From Nitrosomonas sp. (GTDB lineage: Bacteria; Pseudomonadota; Gammaproteobacteria; Burkholderiales; Nitrosomonadaceae), in the NCBI GenBank assembly GCA_024281825.1, contig JAMWZY010000002.1, positions 310,001 through 374,000 on the forward strand: DNA of 64,000 nucleotides. The letters run 5' to 3'. Shown piece by piece: positions 29,725 through 40,700 of this stretch (the first letter of the stretch is position 1; each line of letters opens with the position of its first letter). Both the position numbers and the translations under genes were made by a program. The notes below the pieces were generated by a model, which saw nothing but the letters and a program-made list of their open reading frames with translations, had not been told where the DNA came from and searched no databases.

Positions 29725-30972
29725 TTATTCGCTTGGTTTATCTTGCCTGATCCATTTCTGCACCACCAAACTTCCCACCAGATCTCCTTCCACATTCACC
29801 GTGGTACGAACAGTATCGAGTATCCGATCAATCGGTAACAAAATGGCAATCGCCTCAACAGGTAGTCCAACTGATTGCAATACCACAACCATCGTAACCA
29901 TGCCGGCACTGGGAATACCCGGCGCACCCATTGCTGCCAGCATGGCCGTCAGAAATACAATCACCTGTTGCAACAGGCTGAGTTCAATACCTACCAGATT
30001 GGCAATAAACAGGGCAGCGACTGCTTCATAGAGTGCTGTACCATCCATATTCATGGTAGCTCCCAGTGGAATTACAAACCCCGCCACATCGCGTTTGACG
30101 TGTAAATGCTGTTCAGCACAACGCAATGTAACGGGTAATGTTGCTGCGCTGGAGCTAGTAGCAAAAGCAGTAATGAGTGCTTCTCGCGCACCCAACCAAA
30201 ATTTAACGGGCGTCATGCCAGTAATTAGATAGAGAATGAGCGGAAGAACCACCACACCGTGCAACAAAGTAGTGCCAATTACAATCGCCATAAACTTGGC
30301 CATGGTTGTCAACAAATCGGTATCTTGCGTAGCAACCAGTTGTAGCAATAATGCCATAATACCGAAGGGTGCCAGGCGCATGATCCACCCTACCAGCATC
30401 AGTATCAATTCCAGGAATTCCTGCATTAATGTCAGGATATTGCGATAGCGTTCACCACCCAACACCAAAGCGATACCCAGCAATAGGGCAAATATCACTA
30501 CCGCGAGCACGTTGCCTTGCGCCAGCGCGGCAATCGGATTTTGAAATAATGAATGCAGAAAATGAGCAAAGAAATCAGGCAGTGACATCTGCGTTGCCTG
30601 AAATCCCTGCATGGCATCCTGAAACATTGCAATTTGCAACCCACTACCGGGTTGCAATAAATTGGCAGCCGTTAATCCCAACATAACAGCAAGCGCCATC
30701 GTTAAAAAAAAGAAAAACAGTGTTCCCTGCCAAACACGATTCATTTGCTGATGTGAACGTAAATTGGCCACACCAACCACAATCGATGTAAAAACCAGTG
30801 GAATCAGTACCATACGCAACAAATCAATGAACAATGTACTGACTAGTTTTGCTCCATACAAACTGCTTTGTGTCACGCTGGATTCCTGACCCAGCATGGC
30901 AAACCAAATACCCAACAAAATACCGAATAAAGTACCTAACAAAATTTGAGTATTCAGTGATAGTTTGCTCAC
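29725..30972 (-). CDS. dicarboxylate/amino acid:cation symporter (DAACS)
   Basis: This 415-residue SDF-family transporter has about eight membrane helices and the two re-entrant loops. The serine-rich AFATSSSAATLPVT motif and NMDGTALYEAVA are diagnostic of GltP/DctA proteins. It probably imports glutamate, aspartate or C4-dicarboxylates with Na+ or H+; the exact substrate is not clear. It stands 48 bp after hemF on the same strand. Confidence 0.92.
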   Translation of the reverse strand: MSKLSLNTQILLGTLFGILLGIWFAMLGQESSVTQSSLYGAKLVSTLFIDLLRMVLIPLVFTSIVVGVANLRSHQQMNRVWQGTLFFFFLTMALAVMLGLTAANLLQPGSGLQIAMFQDAMQGFQATQMSLPDFFAHFLHSLFQNPIAALAQGNVLAVVIFALLLGIALVLGGERYRNILTLMQEFLELILMLVGWIMRLAPFGIMALLLQLVATQDTDLLTTMAKFMAIVIGTTLLHGVVVLPLILYLITGMTPVKFWLGAREALITAFATSSSAATLPVTLRCAEQHLHVKRDVAGFVIPLGATMNMDGTALYEAVAALFIANLVGIELSLLQQVIVFLTAMLAAMGAPGIPSAGMVTMVVVLQSVGLPVEAIAILLPIDRILDTVRTTVNVEGDLVGSLVVQKWIRQDKPSE

Positions 30973-31020
30973 AGGTTGATTTCCATTTTTTTATCCTGAA
31001 GTAATAAACGAAGCAAACTA

Positions 31021-31917
31021 TTACACCCAATCCTTTCCGATCAGAAAATCTGTGTACAGCTTATCCTCGGCACTACCCATGACTGGTTTCCAGTCATAAC
31101 GCCATTTCACAATCGGTGGCAGAGACATTAAGATCGATTCTGTACGTCCGCCGGTTTGCAATCCAAATAATGTGCCACGATCCCATACCAAATTAAATTC
31201 TACGTAGCGTCCACGTCGGTAGGCCTGAAAATCACGTTCATGTTCACCGTAAGGAAGATCTTTGCGTCGCTCCAATATTGGGCAGTACGCAGGTAAAAAA
31301 TGCTTACCAACACTGCGCGTTAGATTGAAGCAAGTATCAAAATCCGGTTGATTTAAATCGTCAAAAAAAACACCGCCAATACCTCGTGGTTCCTTGCGAT
31401 GTTTTAAATAGAAATACTCGTCACACCATTTTTTCAGCCGCGGATAACGATCATCTCCAAATGGTTGTAATGCACTTTTGCAGGTTTGATGAAAATGCAC
31501 AGCATCTTCATCAAAACCATAGTACGGTGTCAGATCCATGCCGCCGCCAAACCACCAAACAGGCTCTGCACCTTCCTTAAGTGCCTCGAAAAACCGCACA
31601 TTCATGTGCACAGTAGGAGCATAAGGATTCCGCGGATGCAATACTAATGACACACCCATTGCTTGAAACGAGCGGCCTGCTAACTCCGGACGTGCAGCCG
31701 TAGCGGATGCAGGTAATCCGGCACCGTATACATGCGAGAAGTTAACACCGCCACGTTCTAGCACATTTCCTTCTTCGAGCACGCGACTAATACCACCCCC
31801 ACCCTCAGGCCGATCCCATTGATCGCGTTTAAATGCTTTGCCGTCTACTGCTTCTAGCCCTTTTACGATATCATCTTGCAATTTTATGAGAAATTCTTTT
31901 ACTTGTGGTGTATTCAT
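31021..31917 (-). CDS. hemF: oxygen-dependent coproporphyrinogen III oxidase
   Basis: This 298-residue aerobic enzyme converts coproporphyrinogen III to protoporphyrinogen IX in haem synthesis. Diagnostic segments are [37 protein letters not shown] and [20 protein letters not shown]. The length fits the family. Strong haem demand is expected in an ammonia oxidiser rich in cytochromes. Confidence 0.96.
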   Translation of the reverse strand: MNTPQVKEFLIKLQDDIVKGLEAVDGKAFKRDQWDRPEGGGGISRVLEEGNVLERGGVNFSHVYGAGLPASATAARPELAGRSFQAMGVSLVLHPRNPYAPTVHMNVRFFEALKEGAEPVWWFGGGMDLTPYYGFDEDAVHFHQTCKSALQPFGDDRYPRLKKWCDEYFYLKHRKEPRGIGGVFFDDLNQPDFDTCFNLTRSVGKHFLPAYCPILERRKDLPYGEHERDFQAYRRGRYVEFNLVWDRGTLFGLQTGGRTESILMSLPPIVKWRYDWKPVMGSAEDKLYTDFLIGKDWV

Positions 31918-32205
31918 ATAAGATCCTGATATATTAATTCTGTTGATTACAGAAATGTCGTTCTAAATGATAAGAAAACTTGTTTTTATGGCGCGCTAAA
32001 AAATAATCGTTTTTAGGATGATTTATTGCAGTCATTAATACTGGCAGTAAAAAAATATATTCTGCATTTTACTGGTATATAGAGATAACACGATAAGACA
32101 ATTTCATCATTGATCTGAAACAATCTCAAGAAAATTAAGCTATCTTTGTTTTAATAGAAAGTATCAACGATAATTTCCCAATAAATTTGTTTAAGAGAAC
32201 TTAGA

Positions 32206-33372
32206 ATGTCTGGTAATACACTTGGAAAACTTTTTTGTGTTTCTTCTTTTGGCGAATCACATGGTCCGGCGATTGGCTGCGTAGTGGATGGCTGTCCGCC
32301 CGGGCTGGCAATTTCGACGGAAGACATTCAACAGGAATTGGATAGGCGCAAACCTGGCACATCACGACATGTGACACAACGCCGAGAATCAGATCAAGTA
32401 GAAATTCTATCCGGTGTATTCGAGGGCCTCACTACCGGCACCCCCATTGCATTATTAATTCGTAATGAAGATCAGCGCAGCAAAGATTATAGCAAAATCA
32501 TGGATGTGTTTCGTCCTGGTCATGCGGATTATACCTATTGGCAAAAATACGGCATTCGTGATTATCGAGGTGGTGGACGTGCATCAGCACGTGAAACTGC
32601 CGTGCGCGTAGCAGCGGGTGCTATTGCAAAAAAATGGTTGCGGGAAAAATTCTCAATCGATATTCGAGGCTATTTATCGCAACTGGGACCTATCGAAATA
32701 CCCTTTAAACAATGGGATGATGTCAATCATAATCCCTTTTTTGTGGCCGACAACAACTACGTTACGCAATTAGAAAACTTTATGGACCAATTGCGCAAAT
32801 CGGGAGAATCGGTCGGAGCCAAGATTAGCGTTGTTGCCGAAGGAGTGCCTGTCGGGTGGGGAGAGCCTGTTTACGATCGTTTGGATGCAGAAATAGCTTA
32901 TGCCATGATGAGTATCAATGCGGTGAAAGGCGTTGAAATAGGTGCAGGTTTTTCCTGTATCACACAAAAAGGCACTGAACATTCCGATGAAATAACACCG
33001 GATGGATTTTTGAGCAATAATGCCGGAGGCATACTGGGCGGCATTTCAACCGGACAAGACATTACCGTCAATATTGCGATCAAACCAACATCCAGCATAC
33101 GCTTAGAAAGACGCTCAATCGACAAGAACGGTACACCAGTCATTGTCGAAACGCACGGTCGGCATGATCCATGTGTGGGTATTCGTGCTACGCCTATTGC
33201 CGAAGCCATGCTTGCATTGGTTTTAATAGATCATGCATTACGTCATCGGGCACAGAATAGCGATGTGCGTTGCGCAACACCTAAAATATCCGGAAAAGCG
33301 ATGATCCATTATCAGAGCTCGGACACTCAGGTATCTGTGAAAGAAGACCCCGAACCGGAAGAAGATGTTTAG
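32206..33372 (+). CDS. aroC: chorismate synthase
   Basis: This 388-residue FMN-dependent enzyme turns EPSP into chorismate, the last step of the shikimate pathway. The signatures [28 protein letters not shown] and GISTGQDI are present. The C-terminus is longer than in E. coli (361 residues) by an acidic tail. An AAGAGAA ribosome region precedes the ATG. Confidence 0.96.
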   Translation: MSGNTLGKLFCVSSFGESHGPAIGCVVDGCPPGLAISTEDIQQELDRRKPGTSRHVTQRRESDQVEILSGVFEGLTTGTPIALLIRNEDQRSKDYSKIMDVFRPGHADYTYWQKYGIRDYRGGGRASARETAVRVAAGAIAKKWLREKFSIDIRGYLSQLGPIEIPFKQWDDVNHNPFFVADNNYVTQLENFMDQLRKSGESVGAKISVVAEGVPVGWGEPVYDRLDAEIAYAMMSINAVKGVEIGAGFSCITQKGTEHSDEITPDGFLSNNAGGILGGISTGQDITVNIAIKPTSSIRLERRSIDKNGTPVIVETHGRHDPCVGIRATPIAEAMLALVLIDHALRHRAQNSDVRCATPKISGKAMIHYQSSDTQVSVKEDPEPEEDV

Positions 33373-33643
33373 GACATTACGACAAGAAATAGTGTATTAA
33401 GAATTGACGTGATACGCTAGATAATAAGGCTAGGTTAGCAGAAACAATCTATTAATTAGCCTATTCATATGTAAAAAATAGCAAATAAAATTTCAACGTA
33501 GCACTACTCAATCGAATTATCCGTGTATACGGATTAAATTAGTCTGATGTAACGTAAAAAACATAACTTCGAATTCCGTTATTGCCGCAATCTGATATAA
33601 TCTCCCCCGCTGGTTAGAAAACCAGAACGAAATGTTATATTGA

Positions 33644-33720
33644 GCGCCCGTAGCTCAGTTGGATAGAGTACTTGGCTACGAACCAAGGGGTCGTGGGTTC
33701 GAATCCTGCCGGGCGCGCCA
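33644..33720 (+). tRNA. tRNA-Arg (ACG)
   Basis: This 77-nt cloverleaf starts GCGCCCGTAGCTCAG, has anticodon ACG in the CTACGAA loop, GGTTCGAATC in the T loop and an encoded CCA after GGGCGCG. The A34 of ACG is normally edited to inosine and reads CGN codons. Confidence 0.96.
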
Positions 33721-33752
33721 CGGGTACTATCATATAAATTGACATATTTTAT

Positions 33753-33787
33753 ATGCCAATGAAAGTTCGAAAAATTTTCATTGGTAT
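33753..33787. repeat. hairpin between two tRNA genes
   Basis: Arms ATGCCAATGAAA and TTTTCATTGGTAT pair with one or two mismatches across a 10-nt loop, in the 91-bp spacer of the tRNA-Arg/tRNA-Phe pair. It may be a terminator of tRNA-Arg or a processing signal. Confidence 0.45.
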
Positions 33788-33811
33788 CATAACAAACAGT
33801 ACTTAGTAAAT

Positions 33812-33887
<76 letters not shown>

Positions 33888-34372
33888 AATAAAACAATCA
33901 CCTAGAAGAATAAAGCTTCAATAGTTTTATTGCTCTCAAAAAGAGTAACAAAATTTGTAAGCAAATTCTTTGAATACTGAATATAAAAAAATTCGATAAA
34001 ACGGATTAAAGTAGTATCGCAGAACAGCTTAGGTGTGATTGATGGGAGAGCACAACCTCGATCATCAGTCATCTATCCACAGATATATTCTGGCGGCGTT
34101 TTAAAGTATCCACATTCATTGAACTCAAGCGTACCAGACCGCATTGGGACAAACTCCTACTACTCCCTCTTCAGGAATAAAGCACCCCACCGCAAGCGGT
34201 GGGGTATTAGTTAAGCCTTCGATTTGCTGGTTTTCAATCCCAGCTTAGGATCCAAGAAGTAAGGAATTTAACCCGAAGAGATTAAATTCTATTCTCTAAC
34301 TACAGGAATACTTTCCTACACTGGAAACAGAATAACTGCAAGAATAGAAGAAAGTATGAGAATTGCCACCTA
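33888..34372. other. non-coding spacer between tRNA-Phe and pntB
   Basis: This 485-bp stretch has no supported gene. Its only clear structure is the GC-rich hairpin at 34184-34205, listed separately. Confidence 0.45.
34184..34205. repeat. perfect GC-rich hairpin
   Basis: ACCCCACCGC and GCGGTGGGGT pair across AA, followed by ATTAG. The shape recalls ends of IS200/IS605-type elements and some intrinsic terminators, but no transposase lies nearby and the T run is poor. Confidence 0.45.
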
Positions 34373-35755
34373 CTATAACGCTTTGACCATATTTTCGACC
34401 ATTTTCTTGGCGTCACCAAAAATCATCATGGTTTTGTCCATATAAAATAGATCATTATCAAGGCCAGCATAGCCTGCCGCCATGCTTCGTTTGACTACCA
34501 TTACAGTACGAGCCTTATGCACATCAAGAATTGGCATACCGTAGATCGGGCTACCTGGTACATTTGCGGCGGGATTAACCACATCATTTGCACCCAAAAC
34601 AAGTACCACATCAGTATTCGAGAAATCGCTGTTAATTTCTTCCATTTCTAAAACTTGCTCATAAGGAATTTCCGCTTCAGCCAGCAAAACGTTCATGTGA
34701 CCAGGCATGCGACCAGCTACCGGATGAATTGCAAAACGCACGTTCACACCTTTTTTATGCAGTTTTTCTGCCAATTCCTTTACAGCATGCTGTGCCCGTG
34801 CAACTGCCAAACCATACCCAGGTACAATAATCACGCTATCAGCATTACCCATCAGAAAAGCAGCATCTTCCGCACTGCCACTGCGATAGTTTTTTTGAGC
34901 GCCATCAGCTGTCGCCGCTACAGCACCACCATCACTACCAAAACCACCTAATATAACCGATAGGAATGGACGATTCATTGCCTTACACATGATGTATGAC
35001 AAAATAGCACCAGAACTACCCACTAACGAACCCGCAATAATTAGCATCGGATTTCCGAGTGAAAAACCAATACCCGCTGCGGCCCAGCCTGAATAGGAAT
35101 TTAGCATTGAAATGACAACAGGCATATCTGCGCCACCAATAGGAATGATGATCAAGAAACCTAAGACAAACGCAATTCCTGTCATAGCAGCAAAAGCTGT
35201 CCAGTTGGTAGTTTCATCAAAGAAAAACCATAAACCAAAACCAATCATGGCAATAGCCAACAACAGATTAAATAGATGCTGCCCAGTAAAAACAATTGGG
35301 GTTCCACTCATTCGGCCAGACAGCTTCAAAAATGCAATAACCGAACCTGACCAAGTCATAGCACCGATAAAAGTCCCTAAAAACAGCTCTAATTTGCTTC
35401 CTTTAGGCAAAACTGCTGGTAACCCGAAAGAAACCGGATTATTGACTGCAGTAATAGCGATAAATACAGCGGCTAAACCAACGAGTGAATGCATGAAAGC
35501 CACTAATTCGGGCATTGCAGTCATTTGCACACGCTGAGCCACAATCGCTCCAACCACACCACCAATTGCAATACAACCTAAAATCAAAGCCCAATTCTGG
35601 GTCAATGTGAGCGTGGTACCAATGGCAATTGCCATACCCACCATACCGAACAAATTACCACGACGCGCAGACTCCGGAGAACTCAGCCCTTTAAGTGAAA
35701 GTATAAAGAAGACCGAAGCAACTAAATAGGCAAGTGCTACTACATTAGCTGACAT
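34373..35755 (-). CDS. pntB: NAD(P) transhydrogenase subunit beta
   Basis: This 460-residue subunit carries the NADP(H)-binding domain III at its C-terminus (about residues 285-460; GYGLAVARAQHAV, HPVAGRMPGHMNVLLAEA, GANDVVNPAA) and about eight membrane helices in front. With the two alpha subunits it couples hydride transfer between NADH and NADP+ to proton movement, supplying NADPH. The start codon directly abuts the pntAB stop. Confidence 0.96.
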   Translation of the reverse strand: MSANVVALAYLVASVFFILSLKGLSSPESARRGNLFGMVGMAIAIGTTLTLTQNWALILGCIAIGGVVGAIVAQRVQMTAMPELVAFMHSLVGLAAVFIAITAVNNPVSFGLPAVLPKGSKLELFLGTFIGAMTWSGSVIAFLKLSGRMSGTPIVFTGQHLFNLLLAIAMIGFGLWFFFDETTNWTAFAAMTGIAFVLGFLIIIPIGGADMPVVISMLNSYSGWAAAGIGFSLGNPMLIIAGSLVGSSGAILSYIMCKAMNRPFLSVILGGFGSDGGAVAATADGAQKNYRSGSAEDAAFLMGNADSVIIVPGYGLAVARAQHAVKELAEKLHKKGVNVRFAIHPVAGRMPGHMNVLLAEAEIPYEQVLEMEEINSDFSNTDVVLVLGANDVVNPAANVPGSPIYGMPILDVHKARTVMVVKRSMAAGYAGLDNDLFYMDKTMMIFGDAKKMVENMVKAL

Positions 35756-36064
35756 TTATGCGTTTCCTTTTTTATCTTTTTTCTTGAACATTTCCAACAT
35801 ACGTTGGCTCACCAAGAAACCACCAAAAACATTGATCGACGCTAGTGTTACTGCAACTGCGCCGAGCCAGATACCCCAATCTGTTTCTGCTGGTCCAGCG
35901 GCCAGCATAGCACCTACTAAAATAATACCGGATATCGCATTGGTAACCGACATCAAGGGTGTATGTAACGCAGGCGTCACATTCCATACCACATGGTAAC
36001 CAACGAAAACCGCTAAAACAAAAACTGTCAGATTAATAATAACTGGATCAATTTCACCAATCAT
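35756..36064 (-). CDS. pntAB: NAD(P) transhydrogenase subunit alpha 2 (membrane part)
   Basis: This 102-residue protein with three membrane helices corresponds to the C-terminal membrane domain of E. coli PntA, encoded as a separate gene as in Rhodospirillum. It has [28 protein letters not shown], typical of domain II. It lies 104 bp after pntAA and touches pntB. Confidence 0.94.
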   Translation of the reverse strand: MIGEIDPVIINLTVFVLAVFVGYHVVWNVTPALHTPLMSVTNAISGIILVGAMLAAGPAETDWGIWLGAVAVTLASINVFGGFLVSQRMLEMFKKKDKKGNA

Positions 36065-36168
36065 AATGACTCCTTAAAAATTCGATCACTGCTATTCAAT
36101 CGCAATGACAAAAATACATTTGAATATCAAGATACTGTACGTTCTACTACCGATTTGATGAATCCTTA

Positions 36169-37296
36169 TCAGGATTTGATAACGACTTCACCATCAGCAC
36201 AAACCAACGTGCCAGAAATAATTTCATCGCTTCGATCAATTTTAAGCTGACTGCTTTCCTGATCCAGCATTAGATTAAGAAAATTCATGACATTTCTTGC
36301 GTACAAAGTACTAGAATCGGCCGCAACCAAACCAGGAATATTAGCAATTCCCACCAAATGTACACCATGCTTAAGCACTGTTTTATCCAATTCGGACAAA
36401 AGACAATTACCTCCCGCTTCAACTGCCATATCGACAATCACAGAACCGGGTTTCATAGCTTTCACAGTGTCTTCTTTGATAAGTACAGGTGCTGGACGCC
36501 CAGGAATCAATGCCGTGGTGATGATAATATCAGCTGCGATGGCTCGTTCATGTACTAACTCACCCTGACGACGCTTATAATCGTCTGACATTTCAGTTGC
36601 ATAACCGCCAGCAGTCTCTGCCTTGGCTTTTTCTTCATCACTTAAAGCCACCTCAACAAATTTCGCTCCCAAGCTTTCAACCTGTTCTTTTGCGGCTGGT
36701 CTGACATCAAAAACTTCTACCACCGCACCTAATCTTTTAGCTGTTGCAATTGCCTGCAATCCCGCCACACCAGCCCCTAACACTAGAACTCTGGCTGCCT
36801 TGACAGTACCTGCAGCAGTCATCAGCATGGGGAAAAATTTTTGATACACATTTGCGGCCAGAATAACCGCTTTATAGCCCGCTATGTTGGCCTGAGATGA
36901 TAAGACATCCATACTTTGAGCACGAGAAATTCGTGGCAATTTTTCCAAAGCAAATGCTGTCAACCCATGTTTGGCTAATGCATCAATCCCCTCTTTTTGA
37001 TGTGGCGATAAAAGGCCGATCAATAAAGCGTTTTTACGCATCATCGCAAGTTCATGGGATTCTGGGCCTTTAACCTTCAATACGATATCCGATTGCGAAT
37101 AGAGCTGATTCACGTCATCAACAATAGTAGCGCCAGCCTCTCGATAGGCTGAATCAGTGATGCTGGCATTGATACCAGCTCCTGTTTGCACCAATACTTT
37201 ATAAAGGCCTTTAGCAGTAAATTTTTTGATAGTTTCTGGTGTGGCTGCCACACGCGTTTCTCCCCCGCGAATCTCTGCGGGTATGCCTATATGCAT
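36169..37296 (-). CDS. pntAA: NAD(P) transhydrogenase subunit alpha 1 (NAD-binding)
   Basis: This 375-residue soluble domain I binds NAD(H). It has the alanine dehydrogenase/PNT N-terminal fold (IPAEIRGGETRVAATPET), the dinucleotide motif VLGAGVAGLQAIATAKRLGA and the RQGELVHERAIAADIIITTALIPGR segment. It is the first gene of the leftward pntAA-pntAB-pntB set. Confidence 0.95.
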   Translation of the reverse strand: MHIGIPAEIRGGETRVAATPETIKKFTAKGLYKVLVQTGAGINASITDSAYREAGATIVDDVNQLYSQSDIVLKVKGPESHELAMMRKNALLIGLLSPHQKEGIDALAKHGLTAFALEKLPRISRAQSMDVLSSQANIAGYKAVILAANVYQKFFPMLMTAAGTVKAARVLVLGAGVAGLQAIATAKRLGAVVEVFDVRPAAKEQVESLGAKFVEVALSDEEKAKAETAGGYATEMSDDYKRRQGELVHERAIAADIIITTALIPGRPAPVLIKEDTVKAMKPGSVIVDMAVEAGGNCLLSELDKTVLKHGVHLVGIANIPGLVAADSSTLYARNVMNFLNLMLDQESSQLKIDRSDEIISGTLVCADGEVVIKS

Positions 37297-37600
37297 GGAT
37301 TATTTCTCCTCTTTTGCCAATCTGCAAAATTCCTACGGTGAATAAATTTGTGAATTATAAATCAATTTGCGCAGGATGCCATTATATGGTTTAGAGTACT
37401 GTAGATCAGAAACCACAAACAGAGCATTCCACTCTGAGTAAGCAGCAAGTGATATAAAGCTCCTATCTTTAGTTCACCGGCATCTTGGTCAACCTTGAAG
37501 TTGCAATTTAAAGCGAATCGTTGAAGATAGCTTTAATGAATAGACACTTTCAGCTTCAAACAAGGAAATCTATAGTCCAGTGCTAATCTCTAACAATTTA
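37297..37600. other. non-coding spacer between pntAA and zur
   Basis: A 304-bp spacer holding the pntAA promoter region (leftward). No open frame, RNA gene or repeat is recognised. Confidence 0.4.
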
Positions 37601-38062
37601 TTAAACCAATTTTTGGCAGCGTTCACAAACACCATGTAATTCTAATTGCTGATGCGTCAATTTAAATCCCGTGTTTTGAATACTTAATGCCAATTCACTC
37701 ATAATGTGTTTTTTGATTCCAATCTCCTTAACATTGCCACATTGATCGCAAATCAAAAACTGCGGAGTCTCGTGTTGATGATCACAAGTGATATGTTCAC
37801 AAGACATATATTGGCTAGCTGTTTCAAGCTTATGCACTAATCTTTCGTGAATCAGAAAATCGAGCATACGATACACCGACATAACCGGCAACGCTTCATT
37901 AAAATGAAAGCGATATTTCTCGGCGATTTCATAGGCAGAAAGCGGTATTGTTGATTCTAACAAAATGGTTAATACATTTTTACGTTTGTTCGTAAGCCTG
38001 ACACCCGCTAAAGAGCATGCTTCCTGGGATTTCTTGATAATCTGATCAATATCAACAGACAT
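37601..38062 (-). CDS. zur: Fur-family regulator, Zur-like
   Basis: This 153-residue regulator has a winged helix (about residues 10-85; LTNKRKNVLTILLES, MSVYRMLDFLIHERLVHKLE) and a dimerisation domain with two CxxC pairs (CDQCGNV and CERCQ) for structural zinc. Residues SCEHITCDHQHE supply likely regulatory metal ligands. The sequence is closest to Zur, which represses zinc uptake genes when zinc is replete. It lies 94 bp after the M16 protease gene. Metal specificity is inferred. Confidence 0.85.
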   Translation of the reverse strand: MSVDIDQIIKKSQEACSLAGVRLTNKRKNVLTILLESTIPLSAYEIAEKYRFHFNEALPVMSVYRMLDFLIHERLVHKLETASQYMSCEHITCDHQHETPQFLICDQCGNVKEIGIKKHIMSELALSIQNTGFKLTHQQLELHGVCERCQKLV

Positions 38063-38156
38063 GCTTTAGATTAATCTCCCAAACAATCTCTATGAGGTAA
38101 AAAGAATCGTAAATTGTAAAAATCTTTGAATATTTAGCATTAATATATCATATTAA

Positions 38157-39557
38157 TTAATGCCTTAATCCACTTGGGATCATAGCAGGCTTTTTGGGCT
38201 CCAAGGGTTGGGGGTCTAATATCGCAACGGTTAAATTGTCTTCGTTGAAGTATTTTGTTGCAACTTCGCGTATTTGCTCCTTAGATACCATTTTAATTTT
38301 CTCTAGCAGAGTGTCAATATCACGATAAGACAATCCCGTACTCTCAAATCGACCTATTTGCATAGCTTGCGAGAAAATCGAATCCCGTTGATAAACATGG
38401 CCCGCTATCACCTGCGCTTTAACCCGCACCAATTCTTCTTCAGTGACCCCTATCTTAATAATTTTTTCGATTTCATTACGCAAAGCTTGTTCCAATTCTT
38501 CGATGGTTTTCCCTACCCGCGGCACAGCACTCAGGAAAAACATGCTCGGACCGCGAGCTATTGCGCTATAGCTAGCATCTGCAGAATTTGCGATTTGATT
38601 TTCACGAACTAGTAGCTTATTTAGTCGGGCAGAAGCATGGCCATCCAAGATACCTTCCAACACTTCCAATGCATAGGGCTCCCAATCAGAGGTGGTATTT
38701 TTAATCGACGGGACATGATAACTCATAATAAGATAGGGTAACTCCGCCGGTGCTTTGACAATAATTCGCTTGGTACCTTGTTGTACTGGCTCCACTTGAG
38801 GTTTGCGTGCATTCAGCAATGGAATATTACTGGTTTTAATCGCACCATAATTTTGTTGTGCCAAATGATAAACCGCTTTTGCATCCACATCGCCAACCAC
38901 CACCAAGATTGCATTGTTCGGCGCGTACCATCGGTTATACCAGTCTTTGGCATCCTCTACACGCATGTTCTCTAAATCATCCATCCAGCCGATGATTGGG
39001 TTTTTGTAAGGATGCGATTGAAAAGCCATTGCCATCATTTTTTCATATAACAAGGCTCTCGGTTGATCATCTGTACGCAACCTTCTTTCTTCCATTACCA
39101 CTTTAATTTCTTTGGAAAATTCTTCTTCTGTAAGAACTATGTTGCGCATGCGATCCGATTCGAGCTCCATAGCCATGGGTAAGCTATTTTTATGGAGTTG
39201 CTGATAGTAACCAGTGTAATCATAGCTAGTAAAAGCATTTTCGCGGCCACCAGCGGCAGCAATTTTTTTAGAGAACTCACCGCCAGGAAATCTCTCGGTG
39301 CCTTTAAACATCATATGCTCAAGTACGTGTGCAACGCCCGTGAGTCCATTGACTTCATCAATACTGCCAACCTTGTACCAGATCTGTGAGACGACAACCG
39401 GTGCGCGATGATCTTCTTTAACGATCAATTTCAGCCCGTTATCCAACAAAAACTCATGCGGATTACTCCATGCTGAAAATGTAAAAAGAAATGCGCACAA
39501 AGCTGCGCCTAATAGCAGAAAAAAGCGTGAAAAAGCAATACAGTATGCGGATTTCAT
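38157..39557 (-). CDS. M16 family zinc peptidase, secreted
   Basis: This 466-residue pitrilysin-type peptidase has a signal peptide (about residues 1-25) and the inverted zinc motif HVLEH, with the second Glu about 75 residues on (EEFSKEIKVVMEERR). The open frame runs 402 bp further upstream, but that extension lies antisense to ftsY and is not protein-like; MKSAYC at 39557 starts a normal signal sequence. It is divergent from ftsY, with an 88-bp intergenic region. A second M16 gene, often its neighbour, is not seen here. Confidence 0.9.
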   Translation of the reverse strand: MKSAYCIAFSRFFLLLGAALCAFLFTFSAWSNPHEFLLDNGLKLIVKEDHRAPVVVSQIWYKVGSIDEVNGLTGVAHVLEHMMFKGTERFPGGEFSKKIAAAGGRENAFTSYDYTGYYQQLHKNSLPMAMELESDRMRNIVLTEEEFSKEIKVVMEERRLRTDDQPRALLYEKMMAMAFQSHPYKNPIIGWMDDLENMRVEDAKDWYNRWYAPNNAILVVVGDVDAKAVYHLAQQNYGAIKTSNIPLLNARKPQVEPVQQGTKRIIVKAPAELPYLIMSYHVPSIKNTTSDWEPYALEVLEGILDGHASARLNKLLVRENQIANSADASYSAIARGPSMFFLSAVPRVGKTIEELEQALRNEIEKIIKIGVTEEELVRVKAQVIAGHVYQRDSIFSQAMQIGRFESTGLSYRDIDTLLEKIKMVSKEQIREVATKYFNEDNLTVAILDPQPLEPKKPAMIPSGLRH

Positions 39558-39645
39558 TTTTACTAACCTAAGTGTGAATAAACAGAATAAAATTGCGCTT
39601 TCGCTTACGAGCAATCCATGAAAATATTTTGTAGAGCCTACCAGA

Positions 39646-40671
39646 ATGTTTAGCTTTTTTAAATCCAAAAAAAATTCCGAAGAAACCATTGAAAGTCCAG
39701 CTACACAAACAGATGAATCCAGTTCGAAACAACAAGATTCAGTTAGTTTCGCAGATAAGCTTAAGAAAGGCCTTACGCTTACCCGGCAAAATCTTGGAAA
39801 GCAATTATCCAATTTGTTTGGTGGCGGCAAGATTGACGAGGCACTGTTCGAGGAATTAGAAACTATTTTGTTGACTTCGGATGTGGGTGTCAACGCAACA
39901 CAACTGTTACTGGAAGATTTACGCAAACGCGTAAGACGTGATGGATTGACTGACTCCAATCAATTGAAAATAGCGCTTAAAGAATCACTTACGGCGATGC
40001 TAGAACCACTAGAGCAACCATTTGACACTAATACGCATACGCCCTTTGTCATTATGATTGCCGGCGTCAACGGTGTCGGCAAAACAACCTCGATAGGAAA
40101 ACTGGCTAAATATTTTCAAACACAAGGCAAATCGGTTTTATTGGCCGCTGGAGATACCTTCCGTGCCGCAGCACGCGAACAGTTAATGGCTTGGGGTGAA
40201 AGAAATAATGTCACCGTCATAGCACCCGATAGTGATCTAGATAAAAAAAGTGATCCTGCTGCAGTCATCTTTGACGCAGTCAATGCAGCAAAAGCACGCG
40301 GTATTGATATTGTATTAGCGGATACTGCCGGGCGTTTAACAACACAATTACACCTCATGGAAGAAATTAAAAAAGTCAAACGTGTCATTGCCAAAGCAAT
40401 GCCCGATGCACCCCATGAAGTGTTGCTCGTACTGGACGCCAATACCGGTCAAAATGCAATTACGCAGGTTAAAGCATTTGATGAAGCCTTAAGCGTGACT
40501 GGTTTGGTGTTGACGAAACTCGATGGAACCGCTAAAGGTGGTGTAGTAGCTGCTATCGTCGGACAGTATTCCCAGAATCCACCGGCACTAAGATTTATCG
40601 GTGTGGGTGAAGGATTAAACGATTTAAGACCCTTTAATGCACAGGTCTTTGTAGATGCGCTGCTTGATTGA
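39646..40671 (+). CDS. ftsY: signal recognition particle receptor FtsY
   Basis: This 341-residue SRP receptor GTPase has a short charged N-terminal A domain (about residues 1-40), the NG domain with G1 GVNGVGKTT, the DTAGRL motif, TKLDGTAKGG and GVGEGLNDLRPF. It docks ribosome-SRP complexes at the membrane. It is followed by ftsE (29-bp gap) and ftsX, the usual operon. Confidence 0.96.
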   Translation: MFSFFKSKKNSEETIESPATQTDESSSKQQDSVSFADKLKKGLTLTRQNLGKQLSNLFGGGKIDEALFEELETILLTSDVGVNATQLLLEDLRKRVRRDGLTDSNQLKIALKESLTAMLEPLEQPFDTNTHTPFVIMIAGVNGVGKTTSIGKLAKYFQTQGKSVLLAAGDTFRAAAREQLMAWGERNNVTVIAPDSDLDKKSDPAAVIFDAVNAAKARGIDIVLADTAGRLTTQLHLMEEIKKVKRVIAKAMPDAPHEVLLVLDANTGQNAITQVKAFDEALSVTGLVLTKLDGTAKGGVVAAIVGQYSQNPPALRFIGVGEGLNDLRPFNAQVFVDALLD

Positions 40672-40700
40672 TAAGCAATGTATCATAAATAAGGTCCTGC

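Noticed and set aside
39558..39959. N-terminal extension of the M16 peptidase frame
   Set aside because: It lies antisense to ftsY, has a Ser-rich shadow composition, and a normal signal peptide starts at 39557.
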